Origin: Ochrobactrum vermis
GTDB taxonomy: Bacteria > Pseudomonadota > Alphaproteobacteria > Rhizobiales > Rhizobiaceae
Assembly (NCBI RefSeq): GCF_002975205.1
Contig: NZ_PCOC01000001.1
Span: forward strand, 1,922,001 to 1,986,000
Direction of reading: 5' to 3'
DNA length: 64,000 nt
Every line of letters begins with the position of its first letter. Within the stretch, counting starts at the first letter, position 1. The position numbers were made by a program, and so were the translations under genes. The notes below the pieces were generated by a model. It worked only from the letters and a program-made list of their open reading frames with translations, did no database searches and was not told where the DNA came from. Below are positions 9,128 to 18,915 of this stretch, in pieces.

Positions 9128-9789
9128 TGAAGTGCAGCCTCCAGCGCATCGGAAGCCATGATCGGAAAGACCACGCCGCCTGAACGAATGGCAAATGTCG
9201 GCACGCAGTCGATTTCGATTTCCTCGCCAAGCGCCACCAGATCATACATGACAGCACGCGCGATCAATGCCTCCAGCCGTCCGCGAACAAGCAGGTAAGG
9301 CTTGAGACCACCGTCTGGCCGCTCGATCACGAAGCGCAAGGGATGCTGCGCATCGGCGGTCACGACGTCACCCACATTGGTGCGAAACGTCAGCAGTTGC
9401 GCTTCGGCTTCGCCGGAAACTTCCATCTCCACCGCAATGAAATGCGCGTCCTCGACGCGGATGCCGACTTTTTCCACCGGCGTCACCAGATAGGTTCGGC
9501 CATCGTCATCCTTGCGCAGCACGGTCGAGAATAACCGCACAAGCTGTTTGCGGCCAATCGGCGTACCCATATAGAACCAGGTGCCATCCGCCTTGATTTC
9601 CATATCGAGATCGCCGCAAAAATCCGGGTTCCAGCGCTCAACTGGCGGGATTCCGCGCTCTTTCGTCGCCGGACCGCCTTGCGCATCGGCATGGGCGCGC
9701 GCGATCAGGGCTTCCAGTCCGCCGGTCGTCTCAGTGTTCCGCATGGAATTGTGCGGCGTGTCTTTGCCTTCAGGGGTGCTTTTTCTCAT
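9124..9789 (-). CDS. DUF1285 family protein
   Basis: 221 residues, soluble, no signal peptide. The central region (ERWNPDFCGDLDMEIKADGTWFYMGTPIGR) and the following VRLFSTVLRKDDDGRTYLVTPVEK match the DUF1285 family, all-beta proteins of unknown function. First gene of the DUF1285-NUDIX-cca operon, divergent from the moxR operon with a 125-bp shared promoter region. The first 15 residues may be an over-extension; an internal ATG (MRNTETT) is at 9744. Confidence 0.8.
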   Translation of the reverse strand: MRKSTPEGKDTPHNSMRNTETTGGLEALIARAHADAQGGPATKERGIPPVERWNPDFCGDLDMEIKADGTWFYMGTPIGRKQLVRLFSTVLRKDDDGRTYLVTPVEKVGIRVEDAHFIAVEMEVSGEAEAQLLTFRTNVGDVVTADAQHPLRFVIERPDGGLKPYLLVRGRLEALIARAVMYDLVALGEEIEIDCVPTFAIRSGGVVFPIMASDALEAALQ

Positions 9790-9914
9790 CCGACTCGGTT
9801 ATTCCTGCGCAAATAGACCCAAAGCCATGAAATAGTCACCCTTTCGCGGCTTGTCAGTATTATATAGCGATTTATGAGGCAGTTCCGCCAGAGCGGTCAT
9901 ATTGCGAGGTTCCC

Positions 9915-10934
9915 ATGAGTGTCGTCATCACGCCTGAAACCGCCAATCCCGAACAGATCCCCGAAAAGATCATTGCGGAGGTCGAACGGGCGCTCGCAGA
10001 CATCGCACGCATCAAGGAAAGCGTCGGGACTGTGATCTTCGGTCAGGAAAACGTGATCGAGCGCGCGCTCGTCGCCGTTCTGGCTGGCGGGCACGCTTTG
10101 CTCGTCGGCGTACCGGGTCTTGCCAAGACCAAGCTGGTCGAAACGCTGGGAACCGTCCTCGGCCTCTCCGGCCAGCGCATCCAGTTCACGCCCGACCTGA
10201 TGCCTTCCGACATCATCGGTTCGGAAGTCATGGAACAGGATGCGGACGGGCGCCGCTCGTTCCGCTATCTCAAGGGCCCAATCTTCGCTCAGCTCCTGAT
10301 GGCCGACGAAATCAACCGCGCTTCGCCGCGCACCCAGTCCGCGCTGCTGCAGGCGATGCAGGAATATCATGTCACCGTCGCTGGCCAGCGCTACGATCTC
10401 CCGGCACCGTTTCATGTGCTTGCGACACAAAACCCGCTGGAGCAGGAAGGCACCTATCCGCTGCCGGAAGCCCAGCTCGACCGCTTCCTGATGCAGATCG
10501 ACATTCTTTATCCTGAACTGGATGCAGAGCGTCGCATTCTTCTGGAAACAACCGGTGTTTCCGAAGCAAAGGCCCATGAGGTCATCAACGCCGAACGGCT
10601 GATCGAAATGCAGACGCTGGTGCGACGCATGCCGGTATCGGAAAGCGTCGTGGAAGCGATCCTCAAGCTGGTGCGCTCCGCCCGCCCCGATGCCGATAAC
10701 GATCATGCGAAGAAGCATATTGCCTGGGGCCCCGGCCCACGCGCCAGTCAGGCATTGATGTTGTGCGCCCGCGCCCGCGCGCTCTATGACGGCCGTCTCG
10801 CACCTTCCGTCGATGATGTGAAGGCGCTGGCCGAGCCGGTTCTTCAGCACCGCATGGCGCTCAATTTCGCCGCGCGCGCCGATGGCATGCATATTCGCGA
10901 CGTCATCGCAAATCTGGTGAAGGCTGCCGTCTGA
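9915..10934 (+). CDS. MoxR-type AAA+ ATPase
   Basis: 339 residues. MoxR-type Walker A GVPGLAKTK near residues 64-72, Walker B LLMADEINRASPRTQSALLQ near 130-150, sensor region LATQNPLEQEGTYPLPEAQLDRF near 170, and an arginine-rich C-terminal lid. MoxR ATPases act as chaperones for partners carrying von Willebrand A domains or DUF58. It heads a four-gene operon; its TGA shares a base with the ATG of the DUF58 gene. Confidence 0.93.
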   Translation: MSVVITPETANPEQIPEKIIAEVERALADIARIKESVGTVIFGQENVIERALVAVLAGGHALLVGVPGLAKTKLVETLGTVLGLSGQRIQFTPDLMPSDIIGSEVMEQDADGRRSFRYLKGPIFAQLLMADEINRASPRTQSALLQAMQEYHVTVAGQRYDLPAPFHVLATQNPLEQEGTYPLPEAQLDRFLMQIDILYPELDAERRILLETTGVSEAKAHEVINAERLIEMQTLVRRMPVSESVVEAILKLVRSARPDADNDHAKKHIAWGPGPRASQALMLCARARALYDGRLAPSVDDVKALAEPVLQHRMALNFAARADGMHIRDVIANLVKAAV

Positions 10935-11866
10935 TGGTCATTGGCGCAGAAGTTTCCACCGCAGATCGCAAGGAGACACTTGCCCGCGCCCGTGCGCGAG
11001 CAGCGGCCATCCCCGATCTGCTGGTTGAAGCTCAGCGCGTGGTCAACACCGTCATGAACGGCTGGCACGGACGGCGCAAACGTGGTCCGGGCGAAAATTT
11101 CTGGCAGTTCCGCCCCTATGTGGACGGCGAATCCCTTGCGCGCATCGACTGGCGGCGCTCCGCCCGCGACGATCATACCTATGTGCGCGACCGCGAATGG
11201 GAATCCGCCCATACGGTCTGGCTCTGGTGCGATTTCTCCCCCTCGATGCTCTATCGCTCGCAGCTCGCACCCGTTTCCAAGGAAGCACGTTCGCTCGTGC
11301 TGACACTCGCTCTTGCCGAGCTTCTGTCGCGTTCAGGCGAACGCATCGCCTTTCCGGCGCTTATCCAGCCTTTTTCGGCCCGTAACGGAGCCGAGCGTCT
11401 GGCGGGCGCGCTGATGCACGAAGCCCCCGTTGCAGCGTTGCCGGACATCGGCCAGATCCGCCGCTTTTCCGAAGTCGTCCTCGTATCCGATTTCCTGCAT
11501 CCGTTCGATGAACTGACCGACCTTCTCGACCGTCTGGCACAACGCGGTGTCCGCGCGCATCTGGTGGAAGTTGCCGATCCGGCGGAAGAGACATTTCCCT
11601 ATTCCGGCCGCACAGAATTTCGCGATCCCGAAACCGGCGCCACACTCGTCGCCGGTCGGGCCGAGACCTATGCTGATGACTATCGCCGCCTCTACATCGC
11701 CCGCCGTGAAACCCTGTCGGATTTCTGCAAGCGGCTTGGCTGGAGCTATACCGTTCACCGAACGGACAGGCCGACGGCGGAAGCGCTGGCACGCCTTCAT
11801 GACGCATTGAGCACCAGCGGAAATTTAAGCGCCGCCCTGCCAGCAGCGGGAGGAGCCCGCTTATGA
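10934..11866 (+). CDS. DUF58 domain protein
   Basis: 310 residues. The DUF58 core is plain: RKRGPGENFWQFRPYVDGE then IDWRRSARDDHTYVRDREWE near residues 45-85, followed by a vWA-like fold (WCDFSPSMLYRS; VVLVSDFLHPFDELTDLLDRL). DUF58 proteins are standard MoxR partners. Starts on TGATG with moxR and ends on ATGA with the next gene, so expression is tightly coupled. Probably cytoplasmic, anchored through the membrane proteins downstream. Confidence 0.9.
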   Translation: MVIGAEVSTADRKETLARARARAAAIPDLLVEAQRVVNTVMNGWHGRRKRGPGENFWQFRPYVDGESLARIDWRRSARDDHTYVRDREWESAHTVWLWCDFSPSMLYRSQLAPVSKEARSLVLTLALAELLSRSGERIAFPALIQPFSARNGAERLAGALMHEAPVAALPDIGQIRRFSEVVLVSDFLHPFDELTDLLDRLAQRGVRAHLVEVADPAEETFPYSGRTEFRDPETGATLVAGRAETYADDYRRLYIARRETLSDFCKRLGWSYTVHRTDRPTAEALARLHDALSTSGNLSAALPAAGGARL

Positions 11867-14730
11867 ATTTTCTGCCGCTCGCCTTCGGCTCGCCGCTCAT
11901 CCTCGCAGGACTGATCGCCCTGCCGGTCATCTGGTGGCTTCTGCGCATGACGCCGCCGCGTCCGCAGGAGGAAACCTTTCCGCCGCTCCGCATTCTGGCG
12001 CAGGTCTTCAAGCGTGAGGAAGTGCCGTCGAAAAGCCCGTGGTGGATGACACTATTACGGCTTCTTATTGCCGCGCTCGTCATTCTCGCACTTGCCTCAC
12101 CGGTCTGGAATCCACGTCCTGTTGTGCTTGCAGGCGATGAACCGCTCGCCATCGTCATCGATAATGGCTGGGCTTCCGCCGAGGACTGGCAACAGCAGGT
12201 CAATGCTGCCGAAAAACTCATCTCCGATGCGGAGGGCACCGATGCGCCGATCTACATCGTGGGCTCGGCGGAACCGGCCAATGCCGAAATCGGCCCCTAT
12301 GACGGCAAAAGCGCTACCGAGCGTCTTCAGGCACTGGAGCCGCGCCCGATCCCGGTCGACCGCAAGTCGGCAATGGAACGGCTGGTATCCGCCCTGCCCG
12401 CAGATACAAAGGTTCGTCTTGCCTTCATGAGTGACGGGCTGGCATCGCAAGGTGATGCGGAAACCTTTGCGGAACTGGACAAGTCAGGGCATCTGGCCTC
12501 CGTTCTCTGGTATGGAGCCAGCCTCAGCCGCACCTTTGCGCTGACCGGCATAGACAACAAGGCTGACAGTCTGGAAGCCGTCGCTATTCGCCCGGAAGGC
12601 GTGTCGGCACCACGCACGCTCACGGCCGCTGCCTATGACGACAAGGGACGCCGCATCGCCGAAGCGCCGCTTTCTTTCGCGCTTGGAAGCGCGGAAGGCA
12701 CAGCACGGTTCAACCTGCCGGTGGAGCTTCGCAATGATTTCCGCCTGATCCGTGTTGACGGTATCGAGCAGGCAGGCGCGACCCGGCTCATCGACGCGGG
12801 ATCGGAACGACGCACGGTCGGCCTTATCGCCAGCGGTGACGGTGATCTGGCACAGCCGCTGCTCTCGCCGCTGCATTATATTTCCCGGGCGCTTTCGCCC
12901 TACGTCAATCTGATCGAACCGCGCTCTGCCGATCTTCTGCAATCCGTGCCGGAAGTGCTGGACGCAAAGCCATCGATCCTCATCATGGCCGATATCGGCA
13001 CGTTGCCGCAGCCTGTCACCGAACAGCTTTCCAAATGGATCGAAGACGGCGGCACACTCGTGCGATTTGCAGGCCCGCGTCTTGCCGGTGCCAGCGACAA
13101 CGACCCGCTCCTGCCGGTAAAACTGCGCAAGGGCGAGCGCGCCTTGGGCGGAACGCTGTCGTGGTCCGAACCGCAGAAATTACGCACATTCCCGGATAAG
13201 GGGCCTTTCGCAGGTCTGGCTGTGCCAGATGATGTGACTGTCACCCGGCAAGTCCTTGCCGAGCCGTCATTCGATCTCAATGACAAGGCTTACGCCATTC
13301 TTCAGGATGGAACACCGCTGGTAACAGGCGAACAGCGCGGGCGTGGCAATATCGTTTTGTTCCACATTTCTCCGGATGCCAGTTGGTCGAGCCTGCCCAT
13401 TTCGGGCTCCTTCGTGGAAATGCTGCGCCGCATCGTGTCGCTGTCGCAGAGAACCGGCGCGCAGGACAATCAGGCTTCGGTCTCGCTGCCGCCTTACCAG
13501 CTCCTTTCGGCTTCCGGCACCCTGACCCCGCCGACTTCAGAAGCCAAGCCGCTGATTGTCGAAAAGAACAGGCAGGTCAGCGTCAGCATCAACACGCCGC
13601 CAGGCTTTTATGGCAATGAGGACGGTTTGAAAGCTCTCAATATCTTCGAAGGAGCGAACATCAAGCTGCAACCGATTGCCCAGCCGGCACTTTCCGTTGG
13701 AATAACGCCTGCCTCCTACACATCGGACCAGTCGATTTCACTGGCGGGGCCATTCTTTGCCACCGCTGCAATGCTTCTCGCACTTGATACGCTTTTGATG
13801 CTGTGGCTGCGCGGTGCCTTCCGTCGCCGCATGAAGGTGCGTGCCAAGGCAGCAGGGATTGCTGTGCTGCTGACCGGTGCGCTCGCCTTCAATCTTCTTC
13901 CTTCCGGAATGGGCGAAGCAAAAGCTCAGGCCCAACCTCAGCCTCAAGCGCAGGTGCATGATGACAGCAAGCCGGGAGACGAGGCGATCATCAACTCCGT
14001 CTCGCAGACGCATCTTGCCTATGTCATCACCGGCAGCGCCCAGACCGACGATATCAGCAAGGCAGGACTGCGCGGCCTAAACTTCGCATTGACGGACAAG
14101 ACCGCTCTTGAACCCGGTGACCCTATCGGTATCGACCCCGCCAAGGACGAACTGGCCTTTTATCCGCTGATCTACTGGCCAATCGATCCCACCACGCCGA
14201 TGCCAAGCCCGGAAGCGATTGCCAAGGTCGATGCCTATATGCAGCAAGGCGGCACGGTGCTTTTCGACACGCGCGACCAGTTGCAGGCAGGAGCCAGTCT
14301 CGATCCGTCCGCCTCACCTGCCAACCAGCGCCTGCGCGCCATTCTCGACGGGATGAACGTTCCTCCGCTTGAACCCGTGCCGGACGATCACGTGCTGACC
14401 AAATCCTTCTTCATCATGCCCGACTTTCCGGGCCGCTATGAAGGAAGCCCGCTCTGGGTCGAAGCCTCGACACCGAACGCGTCATCACACGATCGTCCAG
14501 TGCGTACCGGAGACGGTGTGACGCCGATCATGATTACGGCCAATGATCTTGCGGGCGCATGGGCTGTCGATGATCAGGGCAATCCGCTGCTTCCGACCGT
14601 GCCGAATGATCCGATGCAGCGCATCTATGCCATTCGCGGCGGTGTGAACATCGTGATGTATATGCTGACCGGCAACTACAAGTCCGATCAGGTTCACGCC
14701 AAGGACCTGATCGAACGGCTGGGGAATTAG
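11863..14730 (+). CDS. BatA-like membrane protein with C-terminal DUF4159
   Basis: 955 residues. The N-terminus has the Bat (aerotolerance) signature: a membrane helix PLILAGLIALPVIWWLL, the cytoplasmic stretch PPRPQEETFPPLRIL, and a second helix near residue 65-83. A vWA-like region and a class I glutamine amidotransferase-like stretch follow. A helix near 630-650 and another near 665-680 lead to DUF4159 (FYPLIYWPIDPTTPMPSPEAI...GGTVLFDTRD) near 765-810. A short glutamine-rich linker (QAQPQPQAQ) lies between. Such operons are linked to envelope stress; the exact role is unknown. Confidence 0.85.
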   Translation: MNFLPLAFGSPLILAGLIALPVIWWLLRMTPPRPQEETFPPLRILAQVFKREEVPSKSPWWMTLLRLLIAALVILALASPVWNPRPVVLAGDEPLAIVIDNGWASAEDWQQQVNAAEKLISDAEGTDAPIYIVGSAEPANAEIGPYDGKSATERLQALEPRPIPVDRKSAMERLVSALPADTKVRLAFMSDGLASQGDAETFAELDKSGHLASVLWYGASLSRTFALTGIDNKADSLEAVAIRPEGVSAPRTLTAAAYDDKGRRIAEAPLSFALGSAEGTARFNLPVELRNDFRLIRVDGIEQAGATRLIDAGSERRTVGLIASGDGDLAQPLLSPLHYISRALSPYVNLIEPRSADLLQSVPEVLDAKPSILIMADIGTLPQPVTEQLSKWIEDGGTLVRFAGPRLAGASDNDPLLPVKLRKGERALGGTLSWSEPQKLRTFPDKGPFAGLAVPDDVTVTRQVLAEPSFDLNDKAYAILQDGTPLVTGEQRGRGNIVLFHISPDASWSSLPISGSFVEMLRRIVSLSQRTGAQDNQASVSLPPYQLLSASGTLTPPTSEAKPLIVEKNRQVSVSINTPPGFYGNEDGLKALNIFEGANIKLQPIAQPALSVGITPASYTSDQSISLAGPFFATAAMLLALDTLLMLWLRGAFRRRMKVRAKAAGIAVLLTGALAFNLLPSGMGEAKAQAQPQPQAQVHDDSKPGDEAIINSVSQTHLAYVITGSAQTDDISKAGLRGLNFALTDKTALEPGDPIGIDPAKDELAFYPLIYWPIDPTTPMPSPEAIAKVDAYMQQGGTVLFDTRDQLQAGASLDPSASPANQRLRAILDGMNVPPLEPVPDDHVLTKSFFIMPDFPGRYEGSPLWVEASTPNASSHDRPVRTGDGVTPIMITANDLAGAWAVDDQGNPLLPTVPNDPMQRIYAIRGGVNIVMYMLTGNYKSDQVHAKDLIERLGN

Positions 14731-14777
14731 AGCATGTTTCGGAAAAATGGGAACCGGTTTTCCGGTAAAAGCATGCT
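14731..14777. repeat. Palindromic repeat (type A) inside the moxR operon
   Basis: AGCATGTTTC ... AAAGCATGCT with a GGGAACCGGTTTTCC core. It lies between two genes of the same operon, immediately after the stop of the DUF4159 gene. Confidence 0.85.
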
Positions 14778-14801
14778 CAAGCAACAGAGAAGGAGGCGGG
14801 C

Positions 14802-16877
14802 ATGAATATCGAGTTCGACCCCTTCCTCTCCACGCCATGGCTGATCGCCATTCTCGTGCCGCTTGCACTTCTGGTGCTGGCAACTATCGCCTTGCGGATG
14901 CGCGGTGGTCTGATCCGGTTGCTGGCCGCGGCAGCGCTTGCGCTTGCTCTTTTCAATCCTGTCATCATCAATGAAGAACGCGAAGCGCTGAAAAGCGTGG
15001 TCGCTGTGGTGGTGGATCGGAGCCAGAGCCAGGAACTCGGAAGCCGCCGTGCCGATACGGATGCCGCCTTGAAGGCGGTGCAGGACCAGCTTGCAACCAT
15101 GCCGCAATTTGAAACCCGCGTGGTGGAAGCTGGCAAACCCGGTGAAAACGAAGACGGTTACGCAACCCGGCTGTTCGGACCGCTGGCGCGTTCGCTTCTC
15201 GACGTGCCGCCATCCCGCGTGGCAGGTGCGATCATGATTACCGACGGTCAGGTGCACGATATCCCCGCCAACAAGAATGCGCTCGGTTTCGATGCACCGC
15301 TGCATGGGCTTGTGACCGGCAAACCGGACGAATTCGACCGTCGTATCCGCTTCAATAAAGCGCCACGCTATGGCATCAGCAGCAAGCCGCTCGAAATGTC
15401 ATTTACGGTTATCGATGAAGGCAAGAGCCTCGGCAGTCCTGCGCCGGTCGAAATCCGCGTCAATGGCGAAACCGTCAGCGAGGAAGAAGCGCAGGTCGGG
15501 CAGGAAACTCCGATCACCATCACCCTGCCGCGCGCCGGGGTGAACATTGTCGAAGTCGCCACGCCAGCGCTTCCCGGTGAAGTAACGGACACCAACAATC
15601 GTGCCGTGGCGACCGTGGACGGCGTTCGTGAGAACCTGCGCGTTCTGCTCGTCTCCGGCGAGCCGCACAATGGCGAGCGCACCTGGCGCAACCTGCTGAA
15701 ATCCGATGCTGCCGTCGATCTGGTTCACTTCACCATTTTGCGCCCGCCGGAAAAGCAGGACGGCACACCGATCAACGAATTGTCGCTGATCGCGTTCCCG
15801 ACGCGTGAACTCTTCGTGGACAAGGTCAACGAGTTCGATCTCATCATTCTCGACCGCTACCAGCACCGCGATGTGCTGCCGCTGCTCTATTACGATTACA
15901 TCGCGCAATATGTGGAAAATGGCGGTGCGCTGCTGGTCGCAGCCGGACCGGAATATGCAGGCGACATGTCGATTGCACGTACGCCGCTTTATAGCGCCCT
16001 GCCAGCCATGCCCACCGGAGCCGTGACGGAGAAGGCGTTCTATCCCCGCCTCACGAATATTGGCAAACGCCATCCTGTCACGCGCGGCCTCGACGGCAGC
16101 GAACAGGAACCGCCGCACTGGAGCCGCTGGTTCCGCACCATCGACATCACCGCGCCGCAGGGCGAAACGGTAATGAGCGGTGCAGACAACAAGCCGCTGC
16201 TGGTGCTCAACCGCGTCGGAAAAGGCCGCGTCGGCATGTTCCTCTCCGATCAGGGCTGGCTTTGGGCGCGTGGTTTCGAAGGTGGGGGCCCCTATGCTTC
16301 CCTCTATCGTCGCATTGCCCACTGGCTGATGCAGGAACCTGAGCTGGAGGAGGAAGCGCTCACAGCAACGGGCAATGGCCGCACGCTTTCCATCCGTCGC
16401 CAGACCATGGGCGATAATCCGGGTACAGCGGCCGTTACGACACCTTCCGGCAAGGCATTGCAGGTCAATCTGGTGCAAAGCAAGCCGGGCCTGTTCGAAG
16501 GTTCGCTGCAAACGGACGAGATCGGTATCTTCCGGGTGAAGAACGGCGATCTGGAAGCACTGGCCCATGTAGGGCCGATCGATGCGCCGGAATTTGCAGA
16601 CAGCATCTCCACGGCAGGTCGCCTGAAGCCACTTGCCGAGGCGACCGGCGGCTCGGTCCATCGCGTGCATGCGAGTGCCGACAGTTCGATACGGGTTCCC
16701 ACGATCACCGCAGTCGGCAGCAATCGTGCGGCCAGCGGCAATGACTGGATCGGCTTGCGTGAGACGTCGGATACGCAACTGAAAAGCGTCAATCGCCTGC
16801 CACTGTTCTCTGGCTTTTTGGCACTCGGCCTGCTGCTCTTCGTCTTCGGCAGCATGTGGTATCGCGAAGGGCGTTAA
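14802..16877 (+). CDS. Membrane protein with vWA and glutamine amidotransferase-like domains (Bat operon)
   Basis: 691 residues; the ATG follows AGGAGG. Two N-terminal helices (PWLIAILVPLALLVLATIAL; LLAAAALALALFNPVI) and one C-terminal helix (FSGFLALGLLLFVFGSMWY) frame a large periplasmic region. Its first half resembles a vWA domain (VVAVVVDRSQSQELGSR), the middle a GATase-like fold (DYIAQYVENGGALLVAAGPEY). Last gene of the MoxR/DUF58/Bat-like operon; with the others it likely forms a membrane-bound complex remodelled by MoxR. Confidence 0.82.
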   Translation: MNIEFDPFLSTPWLIAILVPLALLVLATIALRMRGGLIRLLAAAALALALFNPVIINEEREALKSVVAVVVDRSQSQELGSRRADTDAALKAVQDQLATMPQFETRVVEAGKPGENEDGYATRLFGPLARSLLDVPPSRVAGAIMITDGQVHDIPANKNALGFDAPLHGLVTGKPDEFDRRIRFNKAPRYGISSKPLEMSFTVIDEGKSLGSPAPVEIRVNGETVSEEEAQVGQETPITITLPRAGVNIVEVATPALPGEVTDTNNRAVATVDGVRENLRVLLVSGEPHNGERTWRNLLKSDAAVDLVHFTILRPPEKQDGTPINELSLIAFPTRELFVDKVNEFDLIILDRYQHRDVLPLLYYDYIAQYVENGGALLVAAGPEYAGDMSIARTPLYSALPAMPTGAVTEKAFYPRLTNIGKRHPVTRGLDGSEQEPPHWSRWFRTIDITAPQGETVMSGADNKPLLVLNRVGKGRVGMFLSDQGWLWARGFEGGGPYASLYRRIAHWLMQEPELEEEALTATGNGRTLSIRRQTMGDNPGTAAVTTPSGKALQVNLVQSKPGLFEGSLQTDEIGIFRVKNGDLEALAHVGPIDAPEFADSISTAGRLKPLAEATGGSVHRVHASADSSIRVPTITAVGSNRAASGNDWIGLRETSDTQLKSVNRLPLFSGFLALGLLLFVFGSMWYREGR

Positions 16878-16892
16878 CCCGCCCCTCACCCA

Positions 16893-16926
16893 ATGCCCTC
16901 ATCCTGAGCTTGCCGAAGGATCGAGG
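16893..16926. repeat. CCTCATCCTGAGCTTG-type inverted repeat
   Basis: CCCTCATCCT...AGGATCGAGGG with an internal GAGCTTGCCGA, a short hairpin repeat commonly met in alphaproteobacterial intergenic DNA. It lies between the convergent Bat operon and GNAT gene and could act as a terminator for either. Confidence 0.6.
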
Positions 16927-16944
16927 GTAAGCGTTTCGCAGAGA

Positions 16945-17457
16945 CTACAGAGAAGCCCGGTTGGCATGACGCACGGTGCCGCTGACACCGCTTGCGGCAC
17001 CGGCGGTCAGTTCGCAGGCGAGCATCCGGCGCGGATCGACCGACGCTGGCATGATCATCGAACCGGGCGGCACCATCTTGAAGCCAAACGGAGCATAGTA
17101 AGGCTCGTCACCGACAAGAATGACCAGCTTGTGACCGGCTTTCGTCGCCGCTTCCAGCGACATGCGCATCAGCTTGCCGCCAATACCCCGCTTCTTCCAT
17201 TCAGGCCTGACCGCAAGCGGTCCGAGCAGGAGTGCGGGTGTCTTGCCGATCACAGCCGGCGTCTGCCGCACCGACCCCACCACGATACCGCCCATAAGCG
17301 CAACGAAGGAAAGGTCGAGAGCGTGCGGACCGCCTTCGCGGATGAAATGCGCGGCACGGGTAAACCGTCCCGGTCCGAAAGCTTCGGCATTGATGGCTTC
17401 GATTTCAATGTCGTGCGCCGGGCATTCCTGCGCGTAGGTCAGTTCAAGCTGCTGCAT
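16945..17457 (-). CDS. GNAT N-acetyltransferase (YhbS-like)
   Basis: 170 residues from the ATG at 17457 (MQQLELTYAQ); a start at 17472 is also open. GNAT signatures: GPLAVRPEWKKRGIGGKLMR (acetyl-CoA loop) and VILVGDEPYYAPFGF, the same pattern as the GNAT beside yjhX, though here no YjhX gene is adjacent. The N-terminal part reads EAINAEAFGPGRFTRAAHFIRE. Substrate unknown. Confidence 0.83.
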   Translation of the reverse strand: MQQLELTYAQECPAHDIEIEAINAEAFGPGRFTRAAHFIREGGPHALDLSFVALMGGIVVGSVRQTPAVIGKTPALLLGPLAVRPEWKKRGIGGKLMRMSLEAATKAGHKLVILVGDEPYYAPFGFKMVPPGSMIMPASVDPRRMLACELTAGAASGVSGTVRHANRASL

Positions 17458-17764
17458 GGGCTTAGATCGCAATAGGAGAAGTCGGGGACCGTCAGGTCAA
17501 TGGAATGCATTCCGCGCGGTTGGGCACGGTCCAAGTTTCATCGTCGGATGAAAAGCATTTCCATTAATCATTCTCCTCGGCGGCCAGAGTTTGGATGACC
17601 GCAATTTGGAAGTTGCATTACACCAAATTGGACAGAGGTAAAACTATTTTTTTCAAAATGGCGGTTTGAATTGATCTTTTTGGCACCGTTACGCACTGTT
17701 CACGGCTTGCGATGCTGCAAAATGACGGTTCTAGCCCTATTCTCTTTCCAAAAGGAGAAATCTC

Positions 17765-18751
17765 ATGGGACTTCTGGTCGATGGCAAATGGCATGATGCC
17801 TGGTACGACACCGAGAGCACAAAAGGTCGTTTTGAGCGTTCGAAATCGCAATTTCGCAACTGGGTAACCGCAGATGGCAGCGCCGGTCCGACCGGCGAAG
17901 GCGGCTTCAAGGCTGAACCGGGGCGCTATCATCTCTACGTTTCCTATGCCTGTCCGTGGGCACATCGCACGCTGATCTTCCGTGCGCTGAAGGGACTGGA
18001 AGACGTCATTTCAGTATCGGTCGTGGACTATCTGATGGCCGATGAAGGCTGGACATTCTCCGGCACGACCGGCAGCACCGGCGATGCGCTCTACGGCTCG
18101 AAGCGGCTTTATGAAATCTACACCCGCGCCGATCCGAACTATTCCGGCCGCGTCACCGTTCCGGTTCTGTGGGACAAGCAGCGCCAGACGATCGTGTCCA
18201 ACGAATCGTCGGAAATCATTCGCATGCTCAACACCGCCTTCAACGACTTTGGTGATGCTTCCCTCGATTTGTATCCGGAAGCACTGCGCAGCGAAGTCGA
18301 TGCGCTCAACGACTTCATCTACCCCAATATCAACAATGGGGTCTATCGCGCCGGTTTCGCCACGACGCAGGAGGCCTATGAGGAAGCGTTCGGGCAATTG
18401 TTTGCGGCACTCGATTCGCTCGAAGACCGCCTTTCCCGCCAGCGTTATCTGACCGGTTCCAGCCTGACCGAAGCCGACTGGCGGCTGTTCACGACGCTGT
18501 TGCGCTTCGATCCGGTCTATGTCGGCCATTTCAAGTGCAATCTGCGTCGCCTTGCCGATTACCCGAACCTCTGGAATTACACGCGCGAACTCTATCAGGT
18601 GCCGGGTGTGGCCTCGACAGTGAACATGGAACACATCAAGGGCCACTATTATCGCAGCCACAAGAACATCAATCCGACAAGGATCGTTCCCGAGGGGCCG
18701 GAAATCGATTTTTCTGCGCCTCATGACCGGGATCGTTTCCCGAAGGCCTGA
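17765..18751 (+). CDS. Glutathionyl-hydroquinone reductase (Xi-class GST)
   Basis: 328 residues. The catalytic motif YACPWAHRTLI sits near residue 61-71, preceded by the long N-terminal extension typical of Xi-class enzymes (YqjG/PcpF) and followed by the GST helical domain (TEADWRLFTTLLRFDPVYVGHFKCNLRRL). These enzymes use the CPWAH cysteine to remove glutathione from glutathionyl-hydroquinones. AAAGGAG precedes the ATG. The 290 bases upstream are AT-richer than the genes and probably hold its promoter; I see no recognisable operator there. Confidence 0.92.
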   Translation: MGLLVDGKWHDAWYDTESTKGRFERSKSQFRNWVTADGSAGPTGEGGFKAEPGRYHLYVSYACPWAHRTLIFRALKGLEDVISVSVVDYLMADEGWTFSGTTGSTGDALYGSKRLYEIYTRADPNYSGRVTVPVLWDKQRQTIVSNESSEIIRMLNTAFNDFGDASLDLYPEALRSEVDALNDFIYPNINNGVYRAGFATTQEAYEEAFGQLFAALDSLEDRLSRQRYLTGSSLTEADWRLFTTLLRFDPVYVGHFKCNLRRLADYPNLWNYTRELYQVPGVASTVNMEHIKGHYYRSHKNINPTRIVPEGPEIDFSAPHDRDRFPKA

Positions 18752-18823
18752 CCCGAGGAACTGCGTTCTTCCTGCAACACTATAGCTAGAACATCAGCAC
18801 TCTCTCAAATCTCTTGCGCCCCT

Positions 18824-18837
18824 TTGATTTCGATCAA
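18824..18837. promoter_or_regulatory. Perfect FNR/FixK-type box upstream of ompW
   Basis: TTGATTTCGATCAA matches the anaerobox TTGAT-N4-ATCAA with no mismatch. Its centre is 86 bases from the ompW ATG. A -41.5 placement puts the start site near 18872 with a CAGATT -10 at 18860-18865, the geometry of an FNR-activated class II promoter. OmpW is FNR-controlled in enterobacteria. Confidence 0.7.
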
Positions 18838-18915
18838 TGGGGCGTTTCGCTGCGCGGTTCAGATTGCACACATCACTACTATCCCAGGACCGACCACGAC
18901 TTAAGGAGAGAGAAG

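Noticed and set aside
9897..10892. Minus-strand open frame of 331 codons
   Set aside because: Antisense to moxR, which has all AAA+ motifs.
15399..16889. Minus-strand open frame of 496 codons
   Set aside because: Antisense to the Bat-like membrane protein gene, with atypical composition.
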